In this document: one piece after another, positions 44,475-53,551 of the stretch
Layout: each line of letters starts with the position of its first letter
Numbering within the stretch: position 1 is the stretch's first letter
Assembly (NCBI RefSeq): GCF_039503195.1
Contig: NZ_JBCJKP010000001.1
Coordinates: forward strand, 10,903,748 to 10,967,747
DNA: 64,000 nt
From: Streptomyces mirabilis
Lineage (GTDB): Bacteria; Actinomycetota; Actinomycetes; Streptomycetales; Streptomycetaceae
Direction: 5' to 3'
Translations under genes and position numbers: made by a program
The notes under the pieces: model-generated
What the model saw: only the letters and a program-made list of their open reading frames with translations
Told to the model about the DNA's origin: nothing
Database searches by the model: none

Positions 44475-44800
44475 CTACCCGGCGGATTCGTCGGGGGTTC
44501 GTCGTCGGTAGTGGCTGCGTCGGGCTGTTGCCTGGTGGCGTCTGCGCCAGATGGACCAGTGCAGCAGTCTGGCCGTCGAACGGCAGGCGGGTTGCAGATG
44601 GCACCGAAGAGACGGCGGATCTCCGGCACGGTCCCTGTGATTGGATCGAGGCTGTGGTCGAAGTGATGTGGACCGGCTGGCCGCTGTGGTGCCGCGTCGG
44701 CGGCGACGGCGGTCAGGAAAGCCAGGGCAAGCATGGCGAGCGTGATGTGCCGGTGCCAGGAGGCCCAGTGCCTCACCTGATGCCGAGTTATAGTCACAAG
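44475..44800 (-). pseudogene. IS701-family transposase C-terminal stub
   Basis: QVRHWASWHRHITLAMLALA, SLDPITGTVPEIRRLFGAIC and (after a frame change) LLHWSIWRRRHQATARRSHY match the end of the full-length IS701 transposase at 46-47.5 kb. The N-terminal ~300 residues and the inner terminal repeat are missing. The outer repeat is kept. Confidence 0.82.
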
Positions 44801-44962
44801 GTCGCGAAAAACGATGTTCCGCGGGCCCACCCGCCGGACATCGCTCGTACATCGATGCAGATGGTTCTGATCGGTGAGCGTCTCCTTGCCGAGATCGGAC
44901 GTCCCGTCCGCTTTTGGCGCTGACCATCGCCGGCGCGTGTCGGCGCGACAGAGGAGCGCAGC

Positions 44963-46084
44963 ATGCAGAAGACCATCGTCATTGTCGGAGCGGGACTGGG
45001 CGGGTTGACGCTCGCCCGGGTGCTTCAGGCTCACGGTGTCGCCGCGACGATTTACGAGGGTGAGGCTTCGGCGACGACCCGTGCGCAGGGCGGCCTGCTC
45101 GACATTCACGTAGAGACCGGCCAGGTCGCGCTTCGCGCAGCCGGTCTGTACGACGAGTTCCTCACTCTGGTCCGTCCGGGCGAGGACGCCAAGCGTGTGG
45201 TCGACCGCCACGGCACGATTCTGTTCGACATGCCTGCGGACCCCGGTTCGGCCCGTCCAGAGGTGGATCGTGGCGAACTCAGGCGCCTGCTCATCGACTC
45301 GCTGGCGCCCGGGACGATCAGGTGGGGTCACAAGCTCGCCTCGGTCCGGCACCGTGTGGAGGGTGGCTACGACCTCACCTTCGCGGAAGGTTCCGCCACG
45401 CGCGCGGACATCGTCATCGGCGCGGACGGTGCCTGGTCGAAGGTGCGTCCGTTGCTCACCCCCGCCAAGCCTCTCTACAGCGGAACCTGCTTTATCGAGA
45501 TCGCTCTCGCCCCGGGCGGCCAGGACTGTCGGGCGAGCGTGGCCGCGATCGGCGGCGGCACGCTGATGGCGGTCGCGCCGGGCAAAGGCATCATCGCCCA
45601 TCGCTACGCCGACGGGCATGTGCGCGGATACGTGGCGCTGAACAAGCCCGAGGGGTGGATGAGGTCGATCGACTTCGGCGACCCGTCCGCGGGCCTGCGT
45701 CAACTTGCCGACGAGTTCGATGGCTGGTCGCCGCTGCTTACCGCCTTCGTGACCCAGAGCGACGCGGAACCGTGGCTCCGACCCATCTATGCCCTGCCCG
45801 TGGGCCTCACATGGGACAGGGTGCCCGGCGTGACGCTCGTCGGCGACGCCGCGCATCTGATGTCGCCCTTCGCCGGCGAGGGTGCGAACCTTGCCATGTA
45901 CGACGGCGCTGACCTAGCGAGCAAGCTGGTTGAGCAACCTGACATCGAGGTCGCGCTCACCGCCTACGAAGAGCGGCTGTTCCTGCGTAGTAGCGACGTC
46001 GCCGGCCGCTCGGCGAAGAACCTGGAGATCTTCTTCGGCCGGGAAGCACCGCAGAGCGTAGCCACTCTGTTCGATCACTCCTGA
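44963..46084 (+). CDS. TetX-like FAD-dependent monooxygenase (transposon cargo)
   Basis: 373 residues, ATG 44963 with GAGGAG 6 bases upstream. It has the FAD motif IVIVGAGLGGLTLARVLQAH, RAQGGLLDIHVETGQVAL, RPEVDRGELRRLLIDSL, the DG motif GADGAWSKVR (153-162) and GDAAHLMSPFAGEGANLAMY (294-313). These match the TetX/class A antibiotic-modifying group block by block. TetX hydroxylates and inactivates tetracyclines; relatives act on rifamycins or anthraquinone-type polyketides. The substrate is not proven. The stop codon ends exactly where the right IS701 copy begins. Confidence 0.88.
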   Translation: MQKTIVIVGAGLGGLTLARVLQAHGVAATIYEGEASATTRAQGGLLDIHVETGQVALRAAGLYDEFLTLVRPGEDAKRVVDRHGTILFDMPADPGSARPEVDRGELRRLLIDSLAPGTIRWGHKLASVRHRVEGGYDLTFAEGSATRADIVIGADGAWSKVRPLLTPAKPLYSGTCFIEIALAPGGQDCRASVAAIGGGTLMAVAPGKGIIAHRYADGHVRGYVALNKPEGWMRSIDFGDPSAGLRQLADEFDGWSPLLTAFVTQSDAEPWLRPIYALPVGLTWDRVPGVTLVGDAAHLMSPFAGEGANLAMYDGADLASKLVEQPDIEVALTAYEERLFLRSSDVAGRSAKNLEIFFGREAPQSVATLFDHS

Positions 46085-47515
46085 TACTTCAGTCCGGGTT
46101 CGCGATCTTGTCGCGGACCCGGTGGGGAACGGGTACGGCCACCGCGTGACCATCGGGGGTTGTGTGGACTCCTGAAGATCGTGCGGTGGCCGCACGGCAT
46201 AACGTAGATCCTGCCCGTTGGCGGGCGATGTTCGACCAGGTCATGGACCGGATCGCGGGCCAGTTCGGGCGAGTTGAACCCCGGGCCACGGCCCGCGCCT
46301 ACCTGCTCGGACTACTGTCGAGCGTCTAGCGGAAGAACTGCTGGCAACTGGCCGAACAGGCCGCCCATGCCCTGCCCGGGCCGATGCAGCGCCTGCTGCG
46401 CTACGCCCGCTGGGACGCCGATGCCGTCCGCGACGACCTGCGTGCCTACGCCGTCGAACACCTCGGCGCCGACGGCGGCGTTCTCGTGGTTGACGAGACC
46501 GGCTTCCTGAAGAAGGGCCGGTCCTCGGCGGGAGTGCAGAGGCAGTACACCGGCACCGCGGGACGCATCGAGAACGCCCAGGTCGGCGTGTTCCTCGCCC
46601 TGGCCACCGAGCGGGGACGGGCCCTGATCGACCGTCGGCTCTACCTGCCCGAGCACTCCTGGTCCGATGATCCCGAACGCCGCACCGCGGCCGGGATACC
46701 CGAGACGGTGCAGTTCGCCACCAAGCCCCGTCCCGCCTCGGAGATGATCGCCGCTGCGCTGGACGCCGGCATCACCGCCTCCTGGGTGACCGGCGACGAA
46801 GCCTGCGGCCAGGACCCCCAGCTCCGCGCCGCCCTGGAAACACGCGGCACCGGCTACGTGATGGCCGTTGCCTGCTCGATGCGGGTGAGGATCAACCACG
46901 GCCGCACGCCCATCCGCGCGGACACCGTCGCCGGCCGCCTGCCCGCCACGGCCTGGCAGCGCCACAGCGCCGGAAACGGTGCGAAAGGCCCGCGGTACTA
47001 CGACTGGGCCTGGATCCACATCGGCACCGACAGCCACCGGCACCTGCTCATCCGCCGCAACCGGTCCACCGGCGAACTCGCCTTCTACCTGTGCTGGTCA
47101 CCCACCGAAGTGCCCCTGTCCGAACTGGTCCGCGTCGCCGGTGTCCGCTGGAGCGTCGAGGAGTGCTTCCAGGCAGCCAAGGGCCAGGTCGGTCTCGACC
47201 ATTACCAGGTCCGCAACTGGACCTCCTGGCACCGGCACATCACCCTCGCCATACTTGCCCTGGCCTTCCTGGCCGCCCCCGAACGGCCCGATGACGCATA
47301 CCACCCCGTCCGCAGCCGCGATCCGATCACGCTGACCGTCCCGGAGATCCGACACCTACTCGTCGCCGTCTTCGACCCACCAGCCGTGACCGTGGCCAGA
47401 CTGCTGCACTGGTCCAACTGGCGTCGGTGCCACCAGGCAACAGCCCGACGCAGCCACTACCGACGACGAGCCGCCGACGAACCCACTGGATAGATCACGA
47501 AACCGCACTGGAGTA
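46085..47515 (+). mobile_element. IS701-family element (1.43 kb)
   Basis: Terminal repeats TACTTCAGTCCGGGTTCGCG (from 46085) and its partner at 47491-47515 are imperfect inverted copies. The element holds one transposase frame. It forms the right arm of the composite transposon. CTAG lies outside the right end only. Confidence 0.8.
46162..47493 (+). pseudogene. IS701-family transposase with in-frame TAG
   Basis: From GTG 46162 the frame gives WTPEDRAVAARHNVDPARWR, then LLGLLSSV, TAG at 46327-46329, then RKNCWQLAEQAAHALPGPMQ to the normal end at 47493. The family reads VERKNCWQLAE, so TAG replaces GAG (Glu). The DDE parts LVVDETGFLKKGRSSAGVQR, WVTGDEACGQDPQLRAALE and VRWSVEECFQAAKGQVGLDH are intact. 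Initiation after the stop (ATG 46384) would lack the N-terminal domain. Confidence 0.85.
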
Positions 47516-47519
47516 CTAG

Positions 47520-47755
47520 GCGGCGGCATCGGTCGGGCTGCGGATTCCGCGGTCCCGGCCCGGGCGTTCAGCAGCTCGTCCGCATGTGTGCCGACCCAGT
47601 GGATGAGGGCGGTCAGCGGACCGGCAGATCCGTGCCCGGCTCGGTCAGTTCGTAGGTGACCTGGGGCGGAGCGGTGGGCGCCACGGTCCGCTCCACAAGG
47701 CCGAAGCCCACCAGCGCCTTGAGGAACTGCGACAGCATCTTGGACGCCCTGTCTG
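47520..47755 (-). pseudogene. HxlR-family regulator fragment
   Basis: DRASKMLSQFLKALVGFGLV, ERTVAPTAPPQVTYELTEPG is the wing region of an HxlR protein. A frame change near 47625 gives LIHWVGTHADELLNARAG, its C-terminal helix. The N-terminal half is missing at the TrmB side, and its 3' end abuts the CTAG of the composite transposon. Confidence 0.65.
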
Positions 47756-47772
47756 CGTTCCCGGACACACCG

Positions 47773-48612
47773 TCAGCATTCGGATTGGCTCGTCTGGACT
47801 CCGCGCGCAGTGCTCGTCGGATCGGCGCGGTCCCAGACGCTCTGGAAAGCCAGTTGCAAGCAGTTGGCGAGCGCCGGGTGTTCGATGTAGAGCGCGGTGG
47901 TGGCGCCGGTGCCGGCAACCGGGTCCGGCATGTCACAGAGCACGAGCGAAGCGTCGGCAATGATCAGCTTGAGCGGCAGCTCGGCGATGAACCGCGCCTC
48001 CTCCCCGGCTTCGCTGAAACAGCGTACGTGCTCCCGTACTTCGGCGTCGTTGAGCGCGTCATGGGCGTAGATGGCCCGGGCCCGGCCACCTGCTCTGCGC
48101 AGTCGGCGCACCGCCGCGATCCCCTCGGTGTTGGCGACCGGGGCAAGGAAGGGCCGTTGGGAGAAGCTCAGCAGTTCGCGTGCGGCCTGTTCCTGGATGT
48201 CGGCGAATCGTTCGGCGATGGCCTTGGGATCGCGCAGCACCTCGATGTAGTCGAGCGGGTCGGTCTTGGTGCGCCCGTCGGACCAGACGGGCAGCAGGGC
48301 AGTGACCAGGGCCGAAGACACTTGCTCGAGCCGTTCGAGGGATGCGCGTTGCAGCGCCATGAGCCGGGCGGTGGCGAGCTCGGGTGCGACCGCGGAGAAC
48401 GTGGCCACCCGGCCCGGGCGGACGGTGGCGAGCCGACGCCGCACCAGGGCGTCCAATACGTCGTAGACGCGCTGACGGGGCACATCCGCCTCACGCGCCA
48501 CCTCGGCGGCGGTGTACGACTCGCGCCTGACCAGCGCGAGGTAGACCCGCGCCTCGTAGCGTGCCAGGCCCAGTGCTGTGAGGTCACTGACCGATCCGTC
48601 GTCCACGTCCAT
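47773..48612 (-). CDS. TrmB-family transcriptional regulator
   Basis: 279 residues from the ATG at 48612 (MDVDDGSVSDLTALGLARYE); 20 upstream in-frame residues are rejected. The N-terminal winged helix (AEVAREADVPRQRVYDVLDA, LATVRPGRVATFSAVAPE) and the coiled segment after it are typical of TrmB proteins. The C-terminal ~170 residues form a PLD-like effector domain. TrmB regulators usually respond to sugars or small metabolites. The upstream interval has two 6-3-6 inverted repeats and is shared with the large secreted-protein gene. Confidence 0.85.
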   Translation of the reverse strand: MDVDDGSVSDLTALGLARYEARVYLALVRRESYTAAEVAREADVPRQRVYDVLDALVRRRLATVRPGRVATFSAVAPELATARLMALQRASLERLEQVSSALVTALLPVWSDGRTKTDPLDYIEVLRDPKAIAERFADIQEQAARELLSFSQRPFLAPVANTEGIAAVRRLRRAGGRARAIYAHDALNDAEVREHVRCFSEAGEEARFIAELPLKLIIADASLVLCDMPDPVAGTGATTALYIEHPALANCLQLAFQSVWDRADPTSTARGVQTSQSEC

Positions 48613-48720
48613 GGCATCACACGCTATAGCCGATCCGCTCCGTCCTCCTGATCGGGGGACGGACGACATCAACTCTGTCTGGATTTATCGCGGTTGGGAC
48701 TCTGTCGTATTGCTTACCGA

Positions 48721-48753
48721 GGCAAAGGCTTTGCCATTGACTGATAGTCAGTC
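48721..48753. promoter_or_regulatory. Paired inverted repeats between TrmB and secreted-protein genes
   Basis: GGCAAA-ggc-TTTGCC (48721-48735) and GACTGA-tag-TCAGTC (48739-48753) are two perfect 6-3-6 inverted repeats separated by 3 bases. They lie 109 bases before the TrmB start and about 190 before the secreted-protein start. Confidence 0.5.
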
Positions 48754-48946
48754 GAGGTGGGCACTCAGTAGCATCGCGGGAGCCACCACTTACCGGGGTG
48801 GCAGCTCACACCGAAGAATGTGCGCTACTTGAAGCCCCCCGGCAGCAGTTGACCCGTGTCCTGTCGAAGCATGGCTGGTTTGTCATGGTCTTGACATATA
48901 GGGACTTCCTGCCGTAGGGCACCAACTCCCCATGGAAGGCAGTCCC

Positions 48947-50878
48947 TTGCGATCACAGAACACGGACCACACGAGACCCAACCCGCTCCGGCGGTTCACC
49001 CGCCGCGGGGCCGCCGCGCTGACGTCGGCCGCAGCCCTGATAGCCGGCGGCATGCTGGCCGTCGCACCCCAGGCGGTGGCCGCGCCGGCCGCGTCACAAG
49101 CGTCGAGCGGCTCCGTCGCCAACCCCTACAGCCCCGCGTACCAGCACCCGTACCGGCACGGCGCACTGCCGACCCTCCAGCAGCATGCCAAGATGAAGGC
49201 ATGGGCGGCCTCCCAGAAGTCCGCGAGCGTCGCGACCGGGTCGGAGACGCTGTCCTACGGCGGCGGCGTCGACGGTATCGGTGTCCAGAGCGGCCACTCG
49301 AAGGTCTACCTGGTCTTCTACGGCACCCAGTGGGGTACGCAGAGCACCAACGGCAGCGGGGACCTGACCTTCTCCGGCGACTCGGCGGGCGCCGCGCCCG
49401 TCGCCCAGGAGATGTTCAAGGACATAGGCACCGGTAACGAGCGCTGGTCGGCCGACCTGACCCAGTGGTGCGACGGTCCGAACGTGACGACCGGCGCGAC
49501 CAGTTGCCCGGCGAACGCCAACTTCGTCCCCTACCAGAGCGGCGGCGTGCTGGCCGGCACCTGGTACGACAACTCGGGGGCGTCACCCAGTGCCGCCACC
49601 GGGCACCAGCTCGGCGCCGAGGCCGTGAAGGCGGCCAGTCACTTCGGCAACACCACGGCCGCGTCGAACCGCGACGCGTACTACGTGATCCTGTCGCCCC
49701 ACGGCACCAACCCGGACAACTACCAGGGGCAGTACTGCGCGTGGCACGACTGGAACGGTGACACCACGCTGACCGGCGGTGCGGTCTCCTCCACCGTCGG
49801 CGACGTCGCCTTCAGCAACCAGCCGTACAACATGGACTCGGGCTCGGGCTGCGGTGTCGGGTTCGTCAACTCCCCTGGCACCCTCGACGGCTGGACCATG
49901 ACGCTCGGCCACGAGTGGCACGAGATGATGTCGGACCAGAACCCGGCCGGCGGCTGGACCAACCACACCGGCAGCTCGTTCGACGGCCAGGAGAACTCCG
50001 ACGAGTGCGCCTGGATCGCTCCGGGCCAGACGGGCGGAGCGGCCAACATCACGATGGGCACCGGTACCTTCGCGGAGCAGGCCAGCTGGTCCAACGACAC
50101 CAACGCGTGCGCCATTTCGCACGCGATCGTCGGCGGCACCACGGGCAACACGGTCACCGTGAACAACCCCGGCAACCAGAGCGGCACCGTGGGCACGGCC
50201 GTGTCCCTGCAGATGACGGGCTCCGACTCCGACACGAGCCAGACCCTCACCTACACGGCGACCGGACTGCCGGCGGGGCTCAGCATCTCCGCCAGCGGCA
50301 AGATCACCGGCACGCCGACCACGGCCGGCACCTCCTCCGTCACGGTCACCGCCAAGGACAGCACGAACGCCTCCGGCAGCACCTCGTTCACCTGGACCGT
50401 CAGCACCACCGGCGGCGGCTGCTCCAGCCCGGGCCAGAAGCTCGGCAACCCCGGCTTCGAGACCGGCACCGCCGCGCCCTGGACGGCCAGCACCGGCGTG
50501 ATCGACAACGCCGCCGGTGAGCCCGCCCACTCAGGCAGCTGGAAGGCCTGGATGGACGGTTACGGCAGCGCCCACACCGACACCCTCTCCCAGTCGGTGA
50601 CCATCCCGTCCGGATGCAGCGCCACCTTCTCCTTCTACCTGCACATCGACACCGCCGAGACCACCACGACCACCGCCTACGACACGCTGACCGTCCAGGT
50701 CGGCTCCACCACCGTGGCCACCTACTCCAACCTGAACGCGGCGAGTGGCTATGCACTCAAGTCCTTCAACCTGTCCAGCTACGCCGGTCAGACGGTGACC
50801 CTGAAGTTCACCGGTACCGAGGACTCCAGCCTCCAGACCAGCTTCGTGGTCGACGACACCGCCCTCAACGCCTCCTGA
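48947..50878 (+). CDS. Large secreted protein, EXO/phosphate-induced-like with Ig and C-terminal beta domain
   Basis: About 643 residues from a TTG at 48947, preferred because GGAAGG lies 7 bases upstream; ATG 48932 gives 648. The signal region has twin arginines ([20 protein letters not shown]) and cleavage near AVAAPA. The main domain ([55 protein letters not shown]) recalls EXORDIUM/phosphate-induced secreted proteins. The HEWHE word is not HExxH. Then comes an Ig-like domain ([20 protein letters not shown]) and a C-terminal beta-sandwich of carbohydrate-binding type ([19 protein letters not shown]). Peptidase activity is only a possibility. A perfect terminator follows. Confidence 0.8.
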   Translation: MRSQNTDHTRPNPLRRFTRRGAAALTSAAALIAGGMLAVAPQAVAAPAASQASSGSVANPYSPAYQHPYRHGALPTLQQHAKMKAWAASQKSASVATGSETLSYGGGVDGIGVQSGHSKVYLVFYGTQWGTQSTNGSGDLTFSGDSAGAAPVAQEMFKDIGTGNERWSADLTQWCDGPNVTTGATSCPANANFVPYQSGGVLAGTWYDNSGASPSAATGHQLGAEAVKAASHFGNTTAASNRDAYYVILSPHGTNPDNYQGQYCAWHDWNGDTTLTGGAVSSTVGDVAFSNQPYNMDSGSGCGVGFVNSPGTLDGWTMTLGHEWHEMMSDQNPAGGWTNHTGSSFDGQENSDECAWIAPGQTGGAANITMGTGTFAEQASWSNDTNACAISHAIVGGTTGNTVTVNNPGNQSGTVGTAVSLQMTGSDSDTSQTLTYTATGLPAGLSISASGKITGTPTTAGTSSVTVTAKDSTNASGSTSFTWTVSTTGGGCSSPGQKLGNPGFETGTAAPWTASTGVIDNAAGEPAHSGSWKAWMDGYGSAHTDTLSQSVTIPSGCSATFSFYLHIDTAETTTTTAYDTLTVQVGSTTVATYSNLNAASGYALKSFNLSSYAGQTVTLKFTGTEDSSLQTSFVVDDTALNAS

Positions 50879-50911
50879 CCCCACCAGGACTCCCTGGGCA
50901 CAGCACGACAG

Positions 50912-50948
50912 GTTCCGCCCCGGCAGGGAACCACTGCCGGGGCGGAAC
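50912..50948 (+). terminator. Perfect 15-bp hairpin terminator
   Basis: GTTCCGCCCCGGCAG (50912-50926) pairs perfectly with 50934-50948 across a 7-base loop, 34 bases after the secreted-protein stop. Confidence 0.85.
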
Positions 50949-50987
50949 CGTCTCATCGGCACAAACTGCCTGGAAAGGTCCCCGTTC

Positions 50988-51428
50988 ATGGCGCTCCCGC
51001 GCACCCACTCTGCACTCCGCTTCGCCGCATGCCTGGCTCTCGCCGCCACCTCGGCCTGCGGCGCCGACGCCGCGCGGCCTGTCGCTCCGACCACGCCAAC
51101 GCCCCCACACCTCCGGCTGGACGAGCGCGCGAACCACACCACCGTCTCCGCCACGGTGGGCACCTCGGTGGTGATCACACTGCACAGCACATACTGGTCC
51201 GACCTCACCAGCAGAACACCGGATGTCCTGGCCGCCGCCGACACCTCGCGGGTCACGCCAGCCCACACCTGTGCCCCAGGCGCCGGCTGCGGCACTGTCG
51301 AACTCGCCCTGCACGCCGTCCGGCCCGGCTCAGCAGACATCACAGCCCACCGCACCAGTTGCGGCGAGGCTCGGCGCTGCGTCGGCGATGAGGGCCGATA
51401 CAGCGTGACCGTGAAGATCCGTGGTTGA
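50988..51428 (+). CDS. Small exported protein, possible inhibitor-like (I42) fold
   Basis: 146 residues, ATG 50988 behind GGAAAGG. The signal peptide ends SALRFAACLALAATSACGAD. The Cys could be lipidated, but Thr at -3 is atypical for a lipobox. The mature part (VSATVGTSVVITLHSTYWSD, VELALHAVRPGSADITAH, YSVTVKIRG) has the strand pattern of chagasin-like protease inhibitors: VGxxxxIxL near the start and GxAxIxxH near the end. The typical Trp/Gly loops are weak, so this is tentative. It follows the large secreted protein but behind a terminator. Confidence 0.65.
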   Translation: MALPRTHSALRFAACLALAATSACGADAARPVAPTTPTPPHLRLDERANHTTVSATVGTSVVITLHSTYWSDLTSRTPDVLAAADTSRVTPAHTCAPGAGCGTVELALHAVRPGSADITAHRTSCGEARRCVGDEGRYSVTVKIRG

Positions 51429-51429
51429 C

Positions 51430-51500
51430 TTCTCCCCCTCCTGAAGGAGGGGGATCCTCCCGGCCTCCGGGCCCCTCGCCTACGGGGTCGTTTCGCCCCT
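51430..51500. repeat. IS200/IS605-type element end (hairpins)
   Basis: TCCCCCTCCT (51433-51442) and AGGAGGGGGA (51445-51454) form a perfect stem, followed by CCCCTCGCCTACGGGG (51472-51487). Hairpin-ended sequences with these words border TnpB-type elements in streptomycetes. No tnpA or tnpB is present here. The 16-mer recurs at 11267-11282. Confidence 0.4.
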
Positions 51501-51898
51501 TTGCTGTGGCCCCTTTTTCCTCCGCCACGGCCTTCTCCAGGTCTTCGAGGAGCTCCGGGTCGACCACCACGCCCGCCGCATGGTGATGTGCGCGGGCGAC
51601 GGTCGAGTCCACACTCACCAGGCTGAGGTCGACGTCATCGCGGGCCGCCGCCTCGGCGATCACCGCCTCCATGAGGGCCTGGAAGACCCCGTCACGCGCC
51701 CATACCCGAAACCCGTCGTAGACCGTCGACCACGAGCCGTAGCGCTCCGGCACATCCCGCCAGGGGCTACCGGTACGGGACCTCCACATCACCGCACTGA
51801 AGTAGTGGCGCAGATCAGGGATCGGTCCGAAACGACCCCCAACGGCGGGCGGGCTCGACCAACTCCCACGCGCCATCGCTCAGATCACCACGAGTCAC
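51500..51898 (-). pseudogene. IS5-family transposase N-terminal fragment
   Basis: GTG 51898 begins TRGDLSDGAWELVEPARR; after a frame change near 51830 it continues DLRHYFSAVMWRSRTGSPWR, DVPERYGSW and LVSVDSTVARAHHHAAG with the first DDE Asp. It is cut near 51500 where the IS605-type end starts, so the catalytic core is incomplete. Confidence 0.7.
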
Positions 51899-51945
51899 GG
51901 GACCGGTTTACCGCAGCAGGCACCCTCTAGATGCGGGAATGACCG

Positions 51946-52274
51946 ATCCCGTGATCGCAACTCAGAAGAGGCCCTAATGGGCAGTAGTTTGGGGGGCGCT
52001 GAAGCCTATTGATCACCCGAGCGGCCAGCTCCATGCGTGGACCGGCTCAGCAGCCCCAACGGCTGGGCGGAGATCCGCCGGTTGCATCGTGCCGAGGAGA
52101 TGTCGATCCGGGCCACCGCACGGGAGCCAGACGCGGGCTGCGTGCGCGTCACGGCCCCGGGCAGGGCGAGGACAGAGACTGTACGCCGAACGTCGTCCAT
52201 CGCCTTTTCCTCAGCCCGGCCGTCGTCCGTATCCAACCCCGGGCGGTCGCAGGCCAGTTCGAGAAGCAATCCGA
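51946..52274 (+). other. IS21-type scrap and decayed DNA
   Basis: NGWAEIRRLHRAEEMSIRAT (about 52055-52115) resembles the first helices of IS21 IstA transposases (W.EIRRLHR.EGMSI.EIAR). Similarity ends within ~35 residues. The remainder, up to the sigma-factor stop, shows no gene. Confidence 0.4.
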
Positions 52275-53330
52275 CTAGGCGCCGGTGGCGCGTAGCGAGC
52301 GGGGCAGGCCGAAGCGGGGGAGCAGGCCGTTGTCGACGAAGCGGGTCAGCGCCGAGACCCGGTGGCCGGACAGGGTGAGGACGAGCAGACCGTGGGCGTG
52401 CGCGATCGGCGTCCTCGGATCGACGAGGTAGAGGCCGTACGCGGGCTGGCCGTTGGCGTGCGTGGGCACCAGCCGGAAGCGGCGGCCGTCGCGCAGCGCG
52501 ACCGTCCTCAGGAAGTGGCCGATGGCCTCCGGTCCCTGGTACTCGTACGGCAGCGGCGGCATCGTCAGCCACGCGTCGTCGGTGAGCAGGGCGAGGATCG
52601 CGTTGACGTCGGCGCGTTCGAAGGCGAGGGAGAAGTCGTCAACGAGCTTGCGCTCGCGGGGTGAGTACGGCAGCTCCGTCTCGGCGTGGGCGTGCGCGGG
52701 CAGCCGGGTCGCGAGCGTGGCGCGGGCCCGTTTCAGCGCGCTGGTGACCGAGTCGACGCTGGTGTCGAGCATTCCGGCGACCTCGGCCGCGCGGAAACCG
52801 AGCACGTCCCGCAGGACCAGCACCGCCCGCTGCCGGGGCGGCAGGTGCTGCAGCGCGACAAGGAACGCCAAGGAGACCGCCTCCTTGGTCTCGTAATGGG
52901 CCTCCGGTCCGGGTGCGGCGTCCGGCAGCCCGGCGAGCAGCACGTCCGGATAGGGCTCCAGCCAGCTGGGGTCGCCGCGGCGGGTGGGTTCGGGCAACGG
53001 AACCTCCAAGCGGTACGCCCAGCCCTCGCCGGGCCGGCGGCTGCCGTCCCGCAGCGCGTTCAGGCAGCGGTTGGTCGCGATCCGGTACAGCCAGGAGCGC
53101 AGTGACGACCGCTCCTCGAACCCGTCGAGCCCGCGCCAGGCCGCGAGCAGGGTCTCCTGCAGCAGGTCCTCGGCGTCCTGCACCGAGCCGAGGATGCGGT
53201 AGCAGTGCACCTGCAGCTCGCGCCGGTAGGGCTCGGTGAGCTCACGGAACGCCTGCCCGTCGCCCGCCCGCGCCCGCTCCAGCGTGAGCGTCGACATGGG
53301 CATCGGCATCGGCGTCTCCTCGCTCGGCAT
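52275..53330 (-). CDS. ECF sigma factor with SnoaL-like C-terminal domain
   Basis: 351 residues from the ATG at 53330 (MPSEETPMPMPMSTLTLERA), with GGAGG 7 bases upstream; a long upstream extension is rejected. Region 2 is FRELTEPYRRELQVHCYRIL, DAEDLLQETLLAAWRGLDGF; region 4 is LPPRQRAVLVLRDVLGFRAA, VAGMLDTSVDSVTSALKRAR. The C-terminal ~130 residues (FSLAFERADVNAILALLTDD, WLTMPPLPYEYQGPEAIGHF) are a SnoaL-like domain, as in the ECF41/SigJ and TIGR02960 groups, where the tail modulates activity without a separate anti-sigma factor. It diverges from the efflux gene, a likely target. Confidence 0.92.
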   Translation of the reverse strand: MPSEETPMPMPMSTLTLERARAGDGQAFRELTEPYRRELQVHCYRILGSVQDAEDLLQETLLAAWRGLDGFEERSSLRSWLYRIATNRCLNALRDGSRRPGEGWAYRLEVPLPEPTRRGDPSWLEPYPDVLLAGLPDAAPGPEAHYETKEAVSLAFLVALQHLPPRQRAVLVLRDVLGFRAAEVAGMLDTSVDSVTSALKRARATLATRLPAHAHAETELPYSPRERKLVDDFSLAFERADVNAILALLTDDAWLTMPPLPYEYQGPEAIGHFLRTVALRDGRRFRLVPTHANGQPAYGLYLVDPRTPIAHAHGLLVLTLSGHRVSALTRFVDNGLLPRFGLPRSLRATGA

Positions 53331-53551
53331 TACGTCGCCTCCCAGGCTCTGGTTCGTCGACGGTTTGGACCATTCGAGTCCGTCGACAGTGATGACACCC
53401 ACGGCGGCCGAAACTGGTCGCCGCATCCCGACCGTCCGCGGAATCCACAGCCGATCGCAGAATCCGCGGCCGTTCGCCGCCCAGTTTCCGGGCCACCCCG
53501 TGTCTTCACCACCGACAGCACGACCGCAGACACACGGCGACGGGAGCACCA

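Larger units (their letters stand above)
44453..47515. mobile_element. Composite transposon: inverted IS701-type copies around a TetX-like gene
   Basis: The left edge (44453-44477) and the right edge (47491-47515) are inverted repeats that agree at 22 of 25 bases, starting TACTCCAGT. CTAG stands directly outside both edges (44449-44452 and 47516-47519), as expected for the 4-bp target duplication of IS701-type elements. The left copy is a C-terminal stub read leftward; the right copy is full-length and read rightward. Between them lies one complete flavin monooxygenase gene. The right copy could supply transposase only if its TAG codon is suppressed or wrong. Confidence 0.72.

Noticed and set aside
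49900..49950. HEWHE read as a HExxH zinc-peptidase motif
   Set aside because: The fifth residue is Glu, not His, so it is not HExxH. It fits the HE-x-x-E word of EXORDIUM-like proteins better, so no peptidase is claimed.
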